Source of the DNA: Heterotrichella gracilis
Taxonomy: Eukaryota; Sar; Xanthophyceae; Tribonematales; Xanthonemataceae
Assembly: GCA_032358255.1 (NCBI GenBank)
Contig: JAULBX010025320.1
Coordinates: 1 to 63,464, forward strand
Direction: 5' to 3'
Length of the DNA stretch: 63,464 bases
Shown here: positions 45,641 to 57,700 of the stretch, piece by piece
How positions within the stretch are numbered: position 1 is the first letter of the stretch
How the letters are laid out: every line of letters begins with the position of its first letter
The notes under the pieces: model-generated
Seen by the model: only the letters and a program-made list of their open reading frames with translations
Told to the model about the DNA's origin: nothing
Database searches by the model: none
Position numbers and translations under genes: made by a program

Positions 45641-48600
45641 ATGCCTACGCGAGTGTCCCTTCCTGGTCAGCAAACCGTGCTCAGCAGCGGCAGCTTGCGA
45701 CCATGCGCTCCCAAGGTTAACGCTTTCAGCCCTATAGTGCACCGACGGCTGCACACAACCCAACCGCCCAAGGCCCACCAATGGCTAGCACACACACCAA
45801 GGGGGCTGGGCAGCTGTGCAGCAATCGCAAACACAGCGGCCCTGCAGACACGGCTACCACGGCTACCGACCAGTAGGAACAGCACACGACAAACGACGAG
45901 ATGCAATGTGGATCCTCTGGCAGGTTTGGGGCTGGATTTCCTCACCTTCCTTGCTGCCACCGTTCTGGTGGTGCCAGTCTTCAAGTCCGTCAAGCTCTCC
46001 CCCGTGCTTGGCTTCCTGTTCTCTGGCTTTGTACTGGCGCAGCTTGGGTAAGGACCGGTGCAGGTGTTGTAGAAAGTGTACAAGCTGGCTGTATGGCACG
46101 TGGTATGGTCTGGGCGATGGGTCGAGGCATCATCGGGTGTCAAACCTCCTACGTACCCAAACCCGGCTTGTGTACGCGCCGTATGGTGCTTGTGTCACTG
46201 GCAGTACTGAGGAGTGTTATGTTTTCAACTTCATCACTACGTAGTGTGGAGCATTGTACTTTTTTGCATAACTTTTGAATTTTTTCCCTGGCTGATGTTT
46301 GCATGCATCTTGACTTAGGCATTCCTGACTTACTGGGCCCTCCTTACCAGCCATGCACCTGCTGGGCACCTTGCTATTGTGTTCAACACGCGCAACTGCT
46401 CAATTGCTTTCGTTCAGCTGGCAGACCAAGGGTAACGGGGCAATCGTCTTGTCTTGGCCCATATATATAGCTATGGTCAAGGCTGTTCAAGGCTAACACC
46501 CACCTTGTCTTGTGTGCCGCAGCCTGTTCAGAGAGATAGAGGAGATCGAGAAACTGTCAGAGCTGGGAGTGCTGTTCCTGCTGTTTGAAATGGGGCTGGA
46601 GCTGTCTATTGACCGGCTAAAGGTAGGCCCCACAGCCCACCCACCCCACCACTCGCACACCTGGTGCCAGCCTCCCTCACAAGAGATCTGCAGAGGTCAA
46701 GAATGTCTGTGCCGTTCTCTGCTTGCCATATTTGAACACACTCACCACCACTGCCACAAGGTACTCACCACAATGCACTATGCACCTGCAGTGCAGACTA
46801 TGCCGCCATAATGCACCCACAATGCATTCCTGCCCTCAAACCCCCCTCCCTTGGCAAATGCTTACCCCCCCCTCCCTTTCCCAGACACTGGCCAAGTACG
46901 TGGTTGGCTTCGGGTTCCTCCAACTCCTGCTCACCACCGCGGCATTCACCCTCTTTGCCCTGCCCCCGGGAGGCGGCATCGGGACCCTGCTCCTGGAAAA
47001 CCTGCTGGGTGCCCCCGGCTCCCTGGTTGCCATCAACAATGTGGATGAGGCCATTGTGATCGGTGCCGCGCTGTCCCTTTCCTCCTCGGCCTTTGTGCTG
47101 CAGCTGCTGTCGGAGCGGAACGAGCTCAACACCAAGTACGGTCAGGCCACGCTGGGGATCCTGCTGGCACAGGTGCGGAAGCTTTATTGTGGATGCCTAT
47201 GGGTTCAGGCTCAAGTGTACGATACTGCTGAAGTTCTGATGGGATTTTGCATCACAAGAAATTACACTTATTTCTTGTAGTGCTCGCTTACATGCGTGCC
47301 AGCAGTACGGCCAGATCAGCGGTACTTCATTTATAAATTAAAAATAAATCAATTGTTGAACACAAGAAGATACATGCCCTGATCATGGGTGGAATGCACC
47401 ATTGGTCTGGAATGAATGCCGCCCTACCTCTCGCAGGACATCGGCGTGGTCCCCTTCCTAGTGCTGCTCCCCTTGATCAGCGGGGAGAATGGGCTGAGCT
47501 CCAGCGGGGGCAGCGCCATGAGCCTGCTGCAATCTCTGGGACCCACTGCGCTGGTCACCCTGGGAGGGCTGGGGCTGCTGCTGCTGTCTGGGCGGACGGT
47601 TATGCGCCGCATTTTCGAGGTGCGCGGTGCATACTCTAGACCCTTGGGGAGTGTATTCGAAGATCACATGCAAACCATAGACCCTTGGGGAGGGTAATCG
47701 AGGGTCACATGCAAACCATGAAAGATTGAGAGGCGGCCGTGCGCCGCATGCAACTTCGAGGTTTGCATGTTTTACCCTTGGGGAGGGTTTGCAAGCTGGT
47801 TCTGGACCCTTGGCGATGGTGTGCCAGGGCACATGTCAGTGACAAGCTGGTGCATGCGTTGGCGGATGAGGTATCAGGAAAGGAAGAAATGGCAAATCAA
47901 TCAAATGCTGACACGCATGATGACAGCGATGGCACAAATGTTTTTCTTTAGCTTTCCTTCCCTTGGACACGCCCTACTTTGTGACTGCAACTTACCGTGT
48001 GTTGTGATCATTACTGTGATTCATGACGCCGCGCAGGTGGTTGGCGAGTCCCGCTCCGACGAGGTGTTTGTGGCACTGTGCCTGCTGACGGTGACTGGTA
48101 CCTCGCTGCTAACACAGAAGCTAGGGTTCAGCGACACCCTAGGGGCCTTCCTGGCGGGGGTGCTGATCTCGGAAACCAACTTCAAGTCGCAGGTGGGTAC
48201 AAAGCAATGGGGCCCAAAGTGGCTTCAGCTCACTTGGCAAGTCCGTGACGGAAAGTATCGGAGCCAGGTTGACCTGGATTTCTGATGGCGGTCACATCAC
48301 CAGTCAATGGGCCCCGTCTCGCCATGATGCCATGCAGCCAATGAGCACATGTTGACCCCTGTTTTAGGGTTAGGGTTTAGAGTCTACCTCCCATCTCAAG
48401 GCGCCCTCCTGTCCCACACGCGCACATCCCCACTGACCCACAGCCGCACCCAGCACCACCCCCCACCTCCACATCTGCAGGTGGAGGCCGACATCAAACC
48501 CTTCAAGGGTATCCTGCTGGGCCTGTTCTTTGTGACCACAGGCAGCAGCGTGGACCTGGGGCTGCTGGTGCAGGACTGGCCGGTGGTGGCGGCGCTGGTG

Positions 48601-51600
48601 GTGGGGCTGCTGGCGGTCAAGATCGGGATCATCGGCGCGATTGGGCCCCTGTTTGGGCTGACAAAGTGAGCGAGCGGGTTGTGTTGTGTTGGGGGTTGGG
48701 GGGGGGGGGGTTATGCAACTGTAGAGTGGTGGTGGATTGGGGTTGCTGGCCGATGGTGGGGGCACTTGTGGTGGGGCTGCTTGCGGTAAAGATTGTGATC
48801 AATGGGGCGATTGGGCAGCTCTTTGGGTTGGCCAAGTTTGTTGCAAGTGGGCATTGTGGGGAGGGTGAGGGAGGAAGATCGTGGTGCACTTCTGTATGTG
48901 CGGGGGTGGGCGGTAGTGGATAGCAGTGGGTGCCACGTGATTTCTTGCCCATTGCCTGTTTCACTGGTGGGATGCCGCTTTTGATGCGACCATGCACATT
49001 TCAGCCCTTACCCCACACACACATCTCCCCTGTCTTTCCACCCACCCACCCATCCCACCCGTCCCATCTCACAGGCCCGAGGCCATCCGCACAGGCTTTT
49101 TGCTCTCGCAAGGGGGTGAATTCGCGTTTGTGCTCCTCTCCCTGGCCAACAACCTGGGCGTGCTCCCTTCGGAGCTGAATCGGCTGCTGATCATTGTGGT
49201 GGTCATCTCCATGGCGCTCACCCCCTTCTTGGCTGATGCGGGCAAGGCGCTGGCTGAGCGTGCTGAGAAGGCGGAGGAGAATACTAGCGTGGACAATGCC
49301 AGTGAGTGGTGGTTGGGGGAAGGGTTGGTCTTGTGGTGTCTGAGTCACGTGGATGATTGCACGGTTTTGGTGCGCATTCTGTAGTCATCTCCATAGCCCT
49401 CACCCCATTAATTGTAACTTGGATATGGGGGCAAGGCGCTGGTTGAGTGCGCAGAGCAGGCTGAGGAGAAAATCAGCCTGGATAATTTGAGTGGGTGGGT
49501 GGGGGGACGGGCGGGTTGGGGTGGAAAGCCAGGGGGGTAAAAGCTCTACTGCAGCTGCATACACACAGACATGGCAGCGCTGCAATCACAACACACCCCC
49601 ATGAGCGCAACCCCACGACTTGTACACCACACCATCCACCCACCACCTGACCCCCACCGCCCCGCAGCCTACGGCGACAAGGACGCCCTTCCAGAGAGCC
49701 CCGTGGTCATCTGCGGGTTTGGCGACCTGGGCCAAACCGTGGCCAGCATGCTGGAATCCCCCTGGGCCCAATGCGCAGACATCGGCGACAGCGTACCCTA
49801 CGTCAGCTTCGACCTCATACCCTCTAGGGTTCAGGACGCGCGCCAGTTGGGGTTCAATGTGCTGTATGGGGACGGCTCAAGGGCCTCGGTGCTGGAGGCC
49901 GCTGGTGTGCACAACCCCACCGCGTTTGTGGTGGTGTACGCCGCGCGGCAGCGGGCGGTGGTGGCCACCAGGGCCCTGCGGGAGGGTTTCCCTGACGTGC
50001 CCATCTTTGTGCGGGCGCTGGACTTGCGGTGAGTAGTGTACAGGGGCCGGTTTTGCCAAGGGCAGGGCCGGTTTTGCCAAGGGCAGGGAATGGGGGTACG
50101 ATAGTCCATGTAGCATTCAGAGGAGCAGGGGTGCACAATTTCCCCGCCAGTGTGATGGTGTATGCTGCGCGGCAGCGGGCGGTGGTGGCCACCAGGGCCC
50201 TACGGGAGGGTTTCCCTGACGTGCCCATCTTTGTGCGGGCGCTGGGCTTGCGGTGAGTAAGGCAGAAGGTCGTTTTGTGAACTTGCTCCTCCACGTGGTC
50301 TTGCTGGGGCTTGCGGGAACTATGCATATGGGCATTCCTCTTTGCAACCATGTCTGAGGGAGCATCGGCGCCCCGCTCGCTTCCAGTATCACACATGCGC
50401 ACTCAACTCCCCCTCCCCACACCACACCGCAGGCACGCCGCCGAGCTGAAGCGCGCAGGCGCCACCACTGTCATTAATGCTGACACGCAGTGTGGTCTTG
50501 ATCTGGGGGCCTCGGTGCTGGAGACGTTTGGGCGGCCGCGCAAGCAGCTCAAGCCACTCATCACGCTCATGCGGCTGCAGATGGGGGCCAGGTGGGTGGT
50601 AAGGGTTTAGTGTTTAGGGATTAGGGTGCGCAAGCCGCTCATCACGCGCATGCACTTACAGATGGGGGCCAGGTGGGTGGATGGTAGTCAGGTGGGAGAA
50701 ATGCTTGGTTGTTTATAAGCGGGTGTTGAGTAGTTCTATTAACTACTCAGTCAATTTGTTGGATACATAGTTGCTTGTGCTTACTTAGACCATCGACTAG
50801 CCATGCAAATGGCTGGATCCGCTCATCAGTTCAAGGCCCTGAACTGATGGGGTTGGGTGGGTAGAGCGTAGAATTTGTCATCCAAAATGAATTCCAAAGA
50901 AAATGAACAATTAGGTATCAACGAGCCTGGTTTGGCAAGGCATTGCATGGTCAATTGCAGAGAGAGGGCATGGGCAATGAGAAAACAAAGGACGGTAGCA
51001 TAGAGCCGCTAGCCCGGTTCACTGCTGAAGAAAACAATCTAATCAAAATCTTTGAGCCTTGCCCTCTCCCATCCCCATCAGCACCCATCACTGTGCCGCT
51101 GTCGCTGCCAGTATATGCACCACCCTAGCGCATAAAACATTCCCAAGAAAGCGAGCAACAACCAGCTATGCCGTACATGTCATTGAAACCCCACATGTTT
51201 CTTGGGGCATTCTTGGCCCATCACTTTTCTTGTAAATATGTGCCCATTACCCTACCTTGTGCATGCATTGGCCATCACCCCACCTTGTGCACATTTCTTG
51301 GAAATGTTTGCCTATCACATTTCCAGCCAAAGCCCATCACCCCACCTTGTGCATGCATTGTTCTTCCCTCCCTTGGTTGCAACCAAATGGTGTGGTGTAC
51401 CCTTTTCCTGGCGCACATGCACATGCCCTGGCATGCCACCTGTGAGAGCCCATCACCCACCTGGATGCACATGCATGCCCTCGGCGTCACCATGAGGAAA
51501 CGCATGCATCATGTGCACATAACCATACCAGTAGGGCTTCCAACTGTACCAAAATATTCCCCCCTCCACTCTTTTCTCCACCCCACCCACCCACTCCCCA

Positions 51601-52473
51601 CTCCTTGCAGGGAGGACGAGGTCGCCAATGAGAAGCCTGTGGAGGAGTATGAGGACAAGACTGTGTTCCGCCCATCATTCCACATGGACAATGGCCTCAT
51701 CGAGGAGGTGCTGCCCACGCTGACAGGTGGGACATGCACACATGTTCTATTACAAAGACTCCAATAATCTCATATTTACTATATGTATTACATGGACATA
51801 TTTACTATATGTATTACAGCAACCTCATTGAGCAGGTGCTGCCCACGCTGACAGGGGTGATTCACAGGGATGTGGGGGTACTTCAGGATCTGTTGCTCAG
51901 CGCTTTGACTCATCCCTCATGCTCCCCACACAAGATTGCAATCCTCGATGGATTCTTTGAACTCACAGCCTGCGCCAGCCATTTGGAGGGTGCCCTAGGC
52001 GTGGCGGCCAAGCGATAGGGTTTTGACAGGGTGTATGTACCATGCGCGCAATCCTCGTATATTCCTTTGACCCACAGCCGTTTGGAAAGGTCCTAGGGTT
52101 GGCAAGCAAGTTATAGGGTTTATCTATGGTTTGCCAAAGTGCGGTTCCATATTGCCTCGCCATCCTTACGCGTCACTAACCCTATGCTCCCCCCACAGGC
52201 TCGCAATCCTCAATATCCTCGATGGATTCCTTTGACCAGGACTCCTCGGGAGCCATCGACCTGCCCCCCGGCCAGTACATGGTGAGCGACGGCGTGCTGG
52301 TGAATGGGACTGGGCAGCGGGTGTTCCCAGAGGTGGAGGTTTCAGATGGGGAGGATCGGGGGGCGCTGGATGGGGTGGTGTCCTGCCCGCTGGATGGGGG
52401 TGATGGGTCAGGGGGTGTGGTGGTGGGTGTGGGGCTTCAAGGGGATGGGCTGCCGGTGAGAGAGGGGAAGTGA
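45641..52473 (+). CDS. KEA3: Thylakoid-type K+/H+ antiporter KEA3
   Basis: Cation/proton antiporter-2 family. In plants KEA3 lets protons leave the thylakoid lumen in exchange for K+ and speeds relaxation of photoprotective quenching. Exons: 45641-46047, 46523-46622, 46885-47172, 47437-47619, 48037-48192, 48481-48665, 49075-49301, 49668-50028, 50433-50591, 51611-51726, 52199-52473. Phases close; 818 residues. Residues 1-90 form a Ser/Thr/Arg-rich plastid leader. The membrane domain shows GLDFLTFLAATVLVVPVFKS, LSELGVLFLLFEMGLELS, DEAIVIGAALSLSSSAFVLQ, LGFSDTLGAFLAGVLISETN and TGFLLSQGGEFAFVLLSLAN. A RCK/TrkA-N nucleotide-binding domain follows (VVICGFGDLGQTVASML; LYGDGSRASVLEAAGV), which implies redox or nucleotide gating. 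The tail is acidic and Ser-rich. At least seven exon ends have ghost copies. Confidence 0.95.
47725..47772 (+). repeat. Ghost of KEA3 exon 47437-47619 3' end
   Basis: GTGCGCCGCATGCAACTTCGAGGTTTGC in pieces mirrors TATGCGCCGCATTTTCGAGG at the real exon end. The intervening intron also contains a direct repeat of GACCCTTGGGGAG. Confidence 0.7.
48722..48848 (+). repeat. Ghost of KEA3 exon 48481-48665 3' half
   Basis: About 110 bp still translate as ALVVGLLAVKIVINGAIGQL and FGLAK, against ALVVGLLAVKIGIIGAIGPL and FGLTK in the true exon. A GT follows AAG. It is clearly derived by duplication and is now intronic. Confidence 0.9.
49384..49500 (+). repeat. Ghost of KEA3 exon 49075-49301 3' end
   Basis: Begins GTCATCTCCATAGCCCTCAC and continues through CAAGGCGCTGGTTGAG and CTGGATAATTTGAGTGGGTG, paralleling 49201-49310 with about 20% change and small indels. 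Confidence 0.85.
50103..50262 (+). repeat. Recent near-identical copy of KEA3 exon 49668-50028 3' part
   Basis: About 110 bp at 50148-50256 are almost identical to 49921-50028, including the GTGAGTA donor. The copy still reads VYAARQRAVVATRALREGFP in frame. It is preceded by a perfect 24-bp tandem repeat (two copies, about 50041-50089). Least diverged of all the ghosts. Confidence 0.92.
50615..50678 (+). repeat. Ghost of KEA3 exon 50433-50591 3' end
   Basis: CGCAAGCCGCTCATCACGCG then ATGGGGGCCAGGTGGGTGG repeats the exon end and donor at 50539-50599; a TTAGGG run separates the copies. Confidence 0.88.
51815..52090 (+). repeat. Ghosts of the last two KEA3 exon boundaries
   Basis: At 51819-51858 a copy of the exon 51611-51726 end (CTGCCCACGCTGACAGG preserved). 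At about 51932-51962 and 52049-52076 are two copies of the last-exon start (real: CGCAATCCTCAATATCCTCG at 52202). The intron is therefore largely built of flanking-exon copies. Confidence 0.85.
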
Positions 52474-54339
52474 GGGGTGTGTGGCGGGCGTTGGAGGGTT
52501 GAATGGAGGGTGGAGTTGGGAGGCGCGAATTGTTTTTTCTTGTGGCGCAATGCCGTGGTGGGCATTTTGAGGGGTTAATTTTATACCCCTAGGGCCACAT
52601 TTGGGTGTCCTCTCGAGTTTTGCGCAAGCCCCGCAATGGCAGGAGGTCAGCAAACCATGAGAGGTGGTCAGAACGCATGCCCTTTTCTTGTAGCCCTGTA
52701 AGCGCCCGCTTGACATGAGGGTTGCCTGACGATGAGTTGACTGAGCGCCTGCTTTTGCCCCCACGCTACCTGTTTCCCACCAACTTGCTTTGAAGGACCT
52801 GCACTCTCGTTGTGGTGTTTTGGCGTTTCAATTTTCCTGCTTCCCCTGCTGTTGGCAGTTTGACCAACAAAGGCCCTCTGATTAGGGCAAGTTGCATACG
52901 GGTAGGCGGTCAGTGCACCCTTCACCTGCGGTGCATTATGTAGCCCTCGGATGCGGTGTTATTACTAGGGCAGTGTCAGGTAGTTCTTTTTTTATGTGTA
53001 TCAGTGGTTGTGGAGGTCTATGGGCAATTGTACGGTTAGTTGCTGGAGCCATGTATGTGTCAATTGCCGATCCATTTGGAGCGCGTTCATGCCAGCAATA
53101 GCAATGGCACCAGCGCCCGGTAGCAATTTTTTATGTACCAAGTCGGGCAGGCATCAGTTTTTACCCCTGGATTAGTGTGTACTCAAAGTCTCTACATGTA
53201 CAGTGACAGTGACAAGCCCGCTCCTGGCAGCACTGGCTTTCTGCCAGCATTTCATCGTTAGCAAGTGTGGTGCAAAATTTCACTGTATTGAATATCTATA
53301 GATTCTGGATCTGTTTGATACAAACTTGCAATTACTGGGAATATTGCATAAAATGGGTGTGATCATGATCAAGTTGGGTGCGAAAATGCCATGGACACAA
53401 CCCCTGGACCCAGCTCGGAGCTAGCTGTTGATAGCCACTGGCTCATTTATGTAAGATAAATGAAATAATTAATGGATTTATCAAGATAGGTGCTGGTATG
53501 GCTTGCCAGCTTGAAGCCGCTATCACTGTCTCGCGGTGTCACAGTCGTGGGCAATGCCAGTGGCACTTCAGAGCGCTGTGCATGCGGCATGTGCCACACC
53601 AGCGGTGCGAAGTTAGGCCAAAGCCGCTGTGGGCACGACTGTTTCACGTTCAGGTAAATCTGTTGTATAGGCCTGGGCTTCAGCAATTGTGGCACTCAGT
53701 AGGCTTCGTTTCAGATAGACGTCCAGATGTACATTGTCGCAATTTAGTAGATTACCAGAATGCGTAATTATCTTGCCATTACAGGGGTTATTATGCGGCT
53801 CATCAATCCAAGTCCAACACTAACCATACCAATGATAATCATTGTACACACACGTGCTTCACAAAAAAACAAAATGCACGACGTCGGACACTTCCAACAA
53901 CAAACACCGTGGCACACAAATTGAATGTCTTACACTGTGTACTAAAAACACTGAAACTGTTTACACTGAGTGTAAACAGTCTCTCAATTGACATCCACTA
54001 GCCCAAACTTTCCATAATCAACCACTGGCCCAGAATTATTTTGTGTCATATCATAAAGCATGTCTCAAAAATCCTGTGAATTCCTGTAATGCCACATGGT
54101 GGTCCAGTATTTCAAAATTTATCGCATGCATACATGCCACATCCTCAACCTGCAGCACATTGCCACCACTTGTATGCAAGCAAAAAACCCTGCCAGGGTA
54201 CACACTGCCACACATCTGAACTGATACCGCCCACACCCCATCAGGTGATGTGACATGCTCCTGTCTCGAGATCCCCGCCCATGTAGCCCCCATGCCTACT
54301 CCTGCCAGGTGGCACCTCGACGACACACTGTATCAGGAG
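52474..54339. other. Convergent spacer between KEA3 and the MFS transporter
   Basis: No coding family is seen. A perfect 10-bp inverted repeat with a 5-base loop lies at 53956-53980 (ACTGTTTACA / TGTAAACAGT), giving a TGTAA motif on both strands. Confidence 0.5.
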
Positions 54340-54650
54340 CCTTGTGGTCACCACCAGTGCCTGCGCAGCGGCCTATCCAGCCCTGTGAACACCGCTGAGG
54401 TGGGGCAGGAGGTTGAGTAGCCCCACCAGCGGCGCCAATCCTTATTCAGCAATGTGCAGCTGCCCCCACACATCCGATGGGGCCCTGCACGCCCTGTACC
54501 ATCCAAATCCCCACCACTACTGGTGTCACGCTGCTGCATCCCGCCGTGGCACCCCACCAAGTGACGGGCCTGCGCTGCGGCCTGTCCAACCCAATGCACA
54601 CCTCTGAAGTGAGGCGGGAGGTAGAGTAGGCGCATCCTTGTGCACGGATA
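54340..54650 (-). repeat. Two ghost copies of the MFS last exon
   Basis: Past the MFS stop (54724), the sequence coding the C-terminus (minus: IGLDRPQRRHVT, stop) recurs at about 54563-54640 (IGLDRPQRRPVT, stop) and more decayed at about 54355-54420. Units are about 180-200 bp. Confidence 0.85.
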
Positions 54651-54723
54651 TACATAGCTGCGCCTCATCCCTGCTCCCCCTGCACCACCCTACGCCCACC
54701 GCTGATCCCACCCCCGCACCCCA

Positions 54724-57700
54724 TCACGTGACGTGCCTGCGCTGCGGCCTGTCCAACCCAATTGATACCGCCGATGTGAGGCGGGAGGTGGAGTAGGGGG
54801 GGGCGCCTGTGTATTCCTGATCGAAGAAGTATGGGGGGATGGACACCTCATTGCGCAGGGACACACGGTAGTCTGTCTCAACGTCTGCGCGGTTCTTGTC
54901 GCGGGGGTAGGTGTAGTGGAGGCCTGTGGAAGGCGGGTTGGAACATGGTGAGAGTGGTGGTGGGTATGGTAGGGGTGTGAGTTGGGATACACTTTTAGGG
55001 TTTAGGGTCGATTTGGACTACATGCCATTGTAGACGACGCTCAAGGTTGAGACTTCGGGTATGGGGTGGTGGTAGAGAGCATGTCGGATCAGACCACTTG
55101 AGGCAGACTTTCCAGGGTTGAGTCTCTAGGGTTTAGGTATTAGGATTTTGACGTGTGCACACACCACACTATAGCAGAAGAAGCAGACTTTCCAGGGCAG
55201 ATTCTCTAGGGTCTAGGGTTTAAGGTTTTGGAGTGTCCACGCACCGCTGTAGAAGATGAGGCAGAGCGTCCATGGCCCCACCATTGACACCAGCAGTGCA
55301 TCCCCCAGCGCAGCAGCCTTGGGGATGTCGGTGGCAGCGCCGCCCCCAGTCTCTGCGGAACCCTACAAGGGTGGGACAAAACCCTAATCAGTGACTAAGC
55401 TGCCGCCCCTGCGACGGTGCGTACAAACCCTGAACAGCAAGTGCCCACACAGGATGGAATTTGAACTAGCAGTGGTCGCTCCCCAGTAAAATCCTTGGGG
55501 CTCCCCAGGGATCGAAATGACAACATTCCCACACAACATTCCCCAACTGCAGCGCGTACGGTGAAACCCTTCGTGTGCGGCGATTATACCCTTTTAACTA
55601 AATCACGCGTTTTAAAAGTGAGATAGCTTCCAAAGGAGGCAGCGCCTCTAAGAAGCTGGCCTACTAATCCTGACTTGACCAGATGGACAGCATAGCCAAG
55701 GAGGACAGTGTGTGCTAGGGAAACCTCCTGACAGGCACTAGCCTTCTTTGCTGCGTGTGCCATCTGGTCAAAGCACGAAAAGCAGTCGAGCGCCCTTCAG
55801 CTGCTGACCTCTGGAAGACTCTGAAAGCTATCACCCTTTCAAGGAGTGTGTGTCAATCGGAACAGTCGCTGCACGCGAAGGATACCCTACACTGCGATGA
55901 TCGAAACCCTAAACCCCCGCCCCCGCCCCCGCCCCCCGCCCCTCACCTTGAACCCGAACCACTTCTCTGCCAGGTACCCCACCAGGGGCGCCCCCAGGGC
56001 CGCGATGGCCCCCTCAAATGACCGGTCAAATGCGTAGATCAGGTTCCGCATGCCAGGTGGCACCACCTCAGCGAATATCGGGTTGTTGCAGCCTGGTGCG
56101 GTCCAGCAGGTGAGGGTCCCCGCCCCAAACATGCACAGGCAGTAGGCAGCCACAATGGTGGGGGAGCCTCCATAGGGGAGCGCCTGCGGGGGTGGGAGTG
56201 AGGGGGTGGGAGTTAGGGAAAGATTGGGAGCAGGGGGGGAATGGCGTCACCCATCAAAATAGGGATCTGGATTTAGGGTGCAAGTTTCCCATCGATTTTA
56301 CATTGAATCCACCACCTACTCCAGCCTACCCTTTAGGGTTGGGGACAACTCAGGCACCATTACCATGATGATTAAAGGTGCCCTGCCAGCTACTCATTGC
56401 GGCAGGGTACAGCGTGTGCATCAACTGGAATAAATATCCATATCCTCTACCAGCAAAAGCAAATTTCACTTTTGGGACGGGTAGCGCCTGAAGTGGCGAC
56501 GCTCGACACACGCAGGCAGTCCCACATGAGACCCTACGACCCTATGAGTTCATTCCCCGGAGTGAATGCCGCTTGTTGGATGAGGTTGACAATGGTTCCA
56601 TTTAATGCACATGCTTGCCCCTGGTGAACCAGCTAGCTGCTTAAAGTTTAGGGTTTAGAGTGGAGCAGCCAGCAGCATCACCCGGCGATGGCCCACTGTG
56701 TGCGGTAAGTGGCCATATGTGCCTAATTCCATTCAGGCAAGGTGCGGCACCTTGTCGGAACAGAATCAGGCACAAAAAGCGCAACCACCACACACAGTGA
56801 GCCACTGGCAGTCATACCTCTGCGCTCTCCTCACTACACACGTCTGCCTAATAATGCTGCAAACAATTAAGAATTGAATCGATGTTTCAATTTAAAAATT
56901 AATGGCATTGAACATACAGTTTCGTCCCCGTGCCCCTCCCCCACTCCCCTCACCTTGAAAACGAGGATGAAGGTGGGGATGGTGAACTAAGTCTAAAAGC
57001 AACTTGACCCAAGGGGAGAGTTTGTGTGGAGGGCAAGCTGGTAGTACTCAGGCAGGCTACACCTCCAAGTAGGGTTCGTGACTTAGGGTGTTTAGGGTTT
57101 AGGGTTTAGGGTTTCAGGGTACCCATCGTTTTCAGATTTAATCCACCGCCCACTGCAGCCTACCCTGTAGGGTTTATGACAACTCAGGCACCCCTAAACA
57201 CGTTGATAAGTTTACCCTGCTAGCTGCTCATTGCTGCAGCTAGATACACGGTAGCGTGTGCATCAACTGGAATCAATATCCAAAATCCTCTACCAGCAAA
57301 AGGCGATTCACTTTGCGAGCCAGGACGACCTCACATGAGGATGCTCGACACACACACATCCAAACAGCCACACATGAGATGGTCCCGGCTTAAAAGTGAA
57401 TGCCGCTTCCTAAACAAGGATATGGATATTGGTTCCATTCGATGCACATGCTCGCCTCTGTGGAGCAGCTAGCAGTTAAGCGTTAAGGGTTTAGGGTTTA
57501 GGGTGGAGCAGCATCACCTGGCAACGTGTTCAGATTGACTCCACCGCCCGCCCCAGCTTAAAAAAAGAAAGAAAACGCCCACAGGTAACAGCCAGGTACA
57601 ACACACACAACAGCGTGTTCCACCTCGCCAGAAACCAAAAACGCGTACCCTATAGGCTAGGTGAGGGTAGGTACTGGGAAGGGTACAGGGTAGCTTGTGC

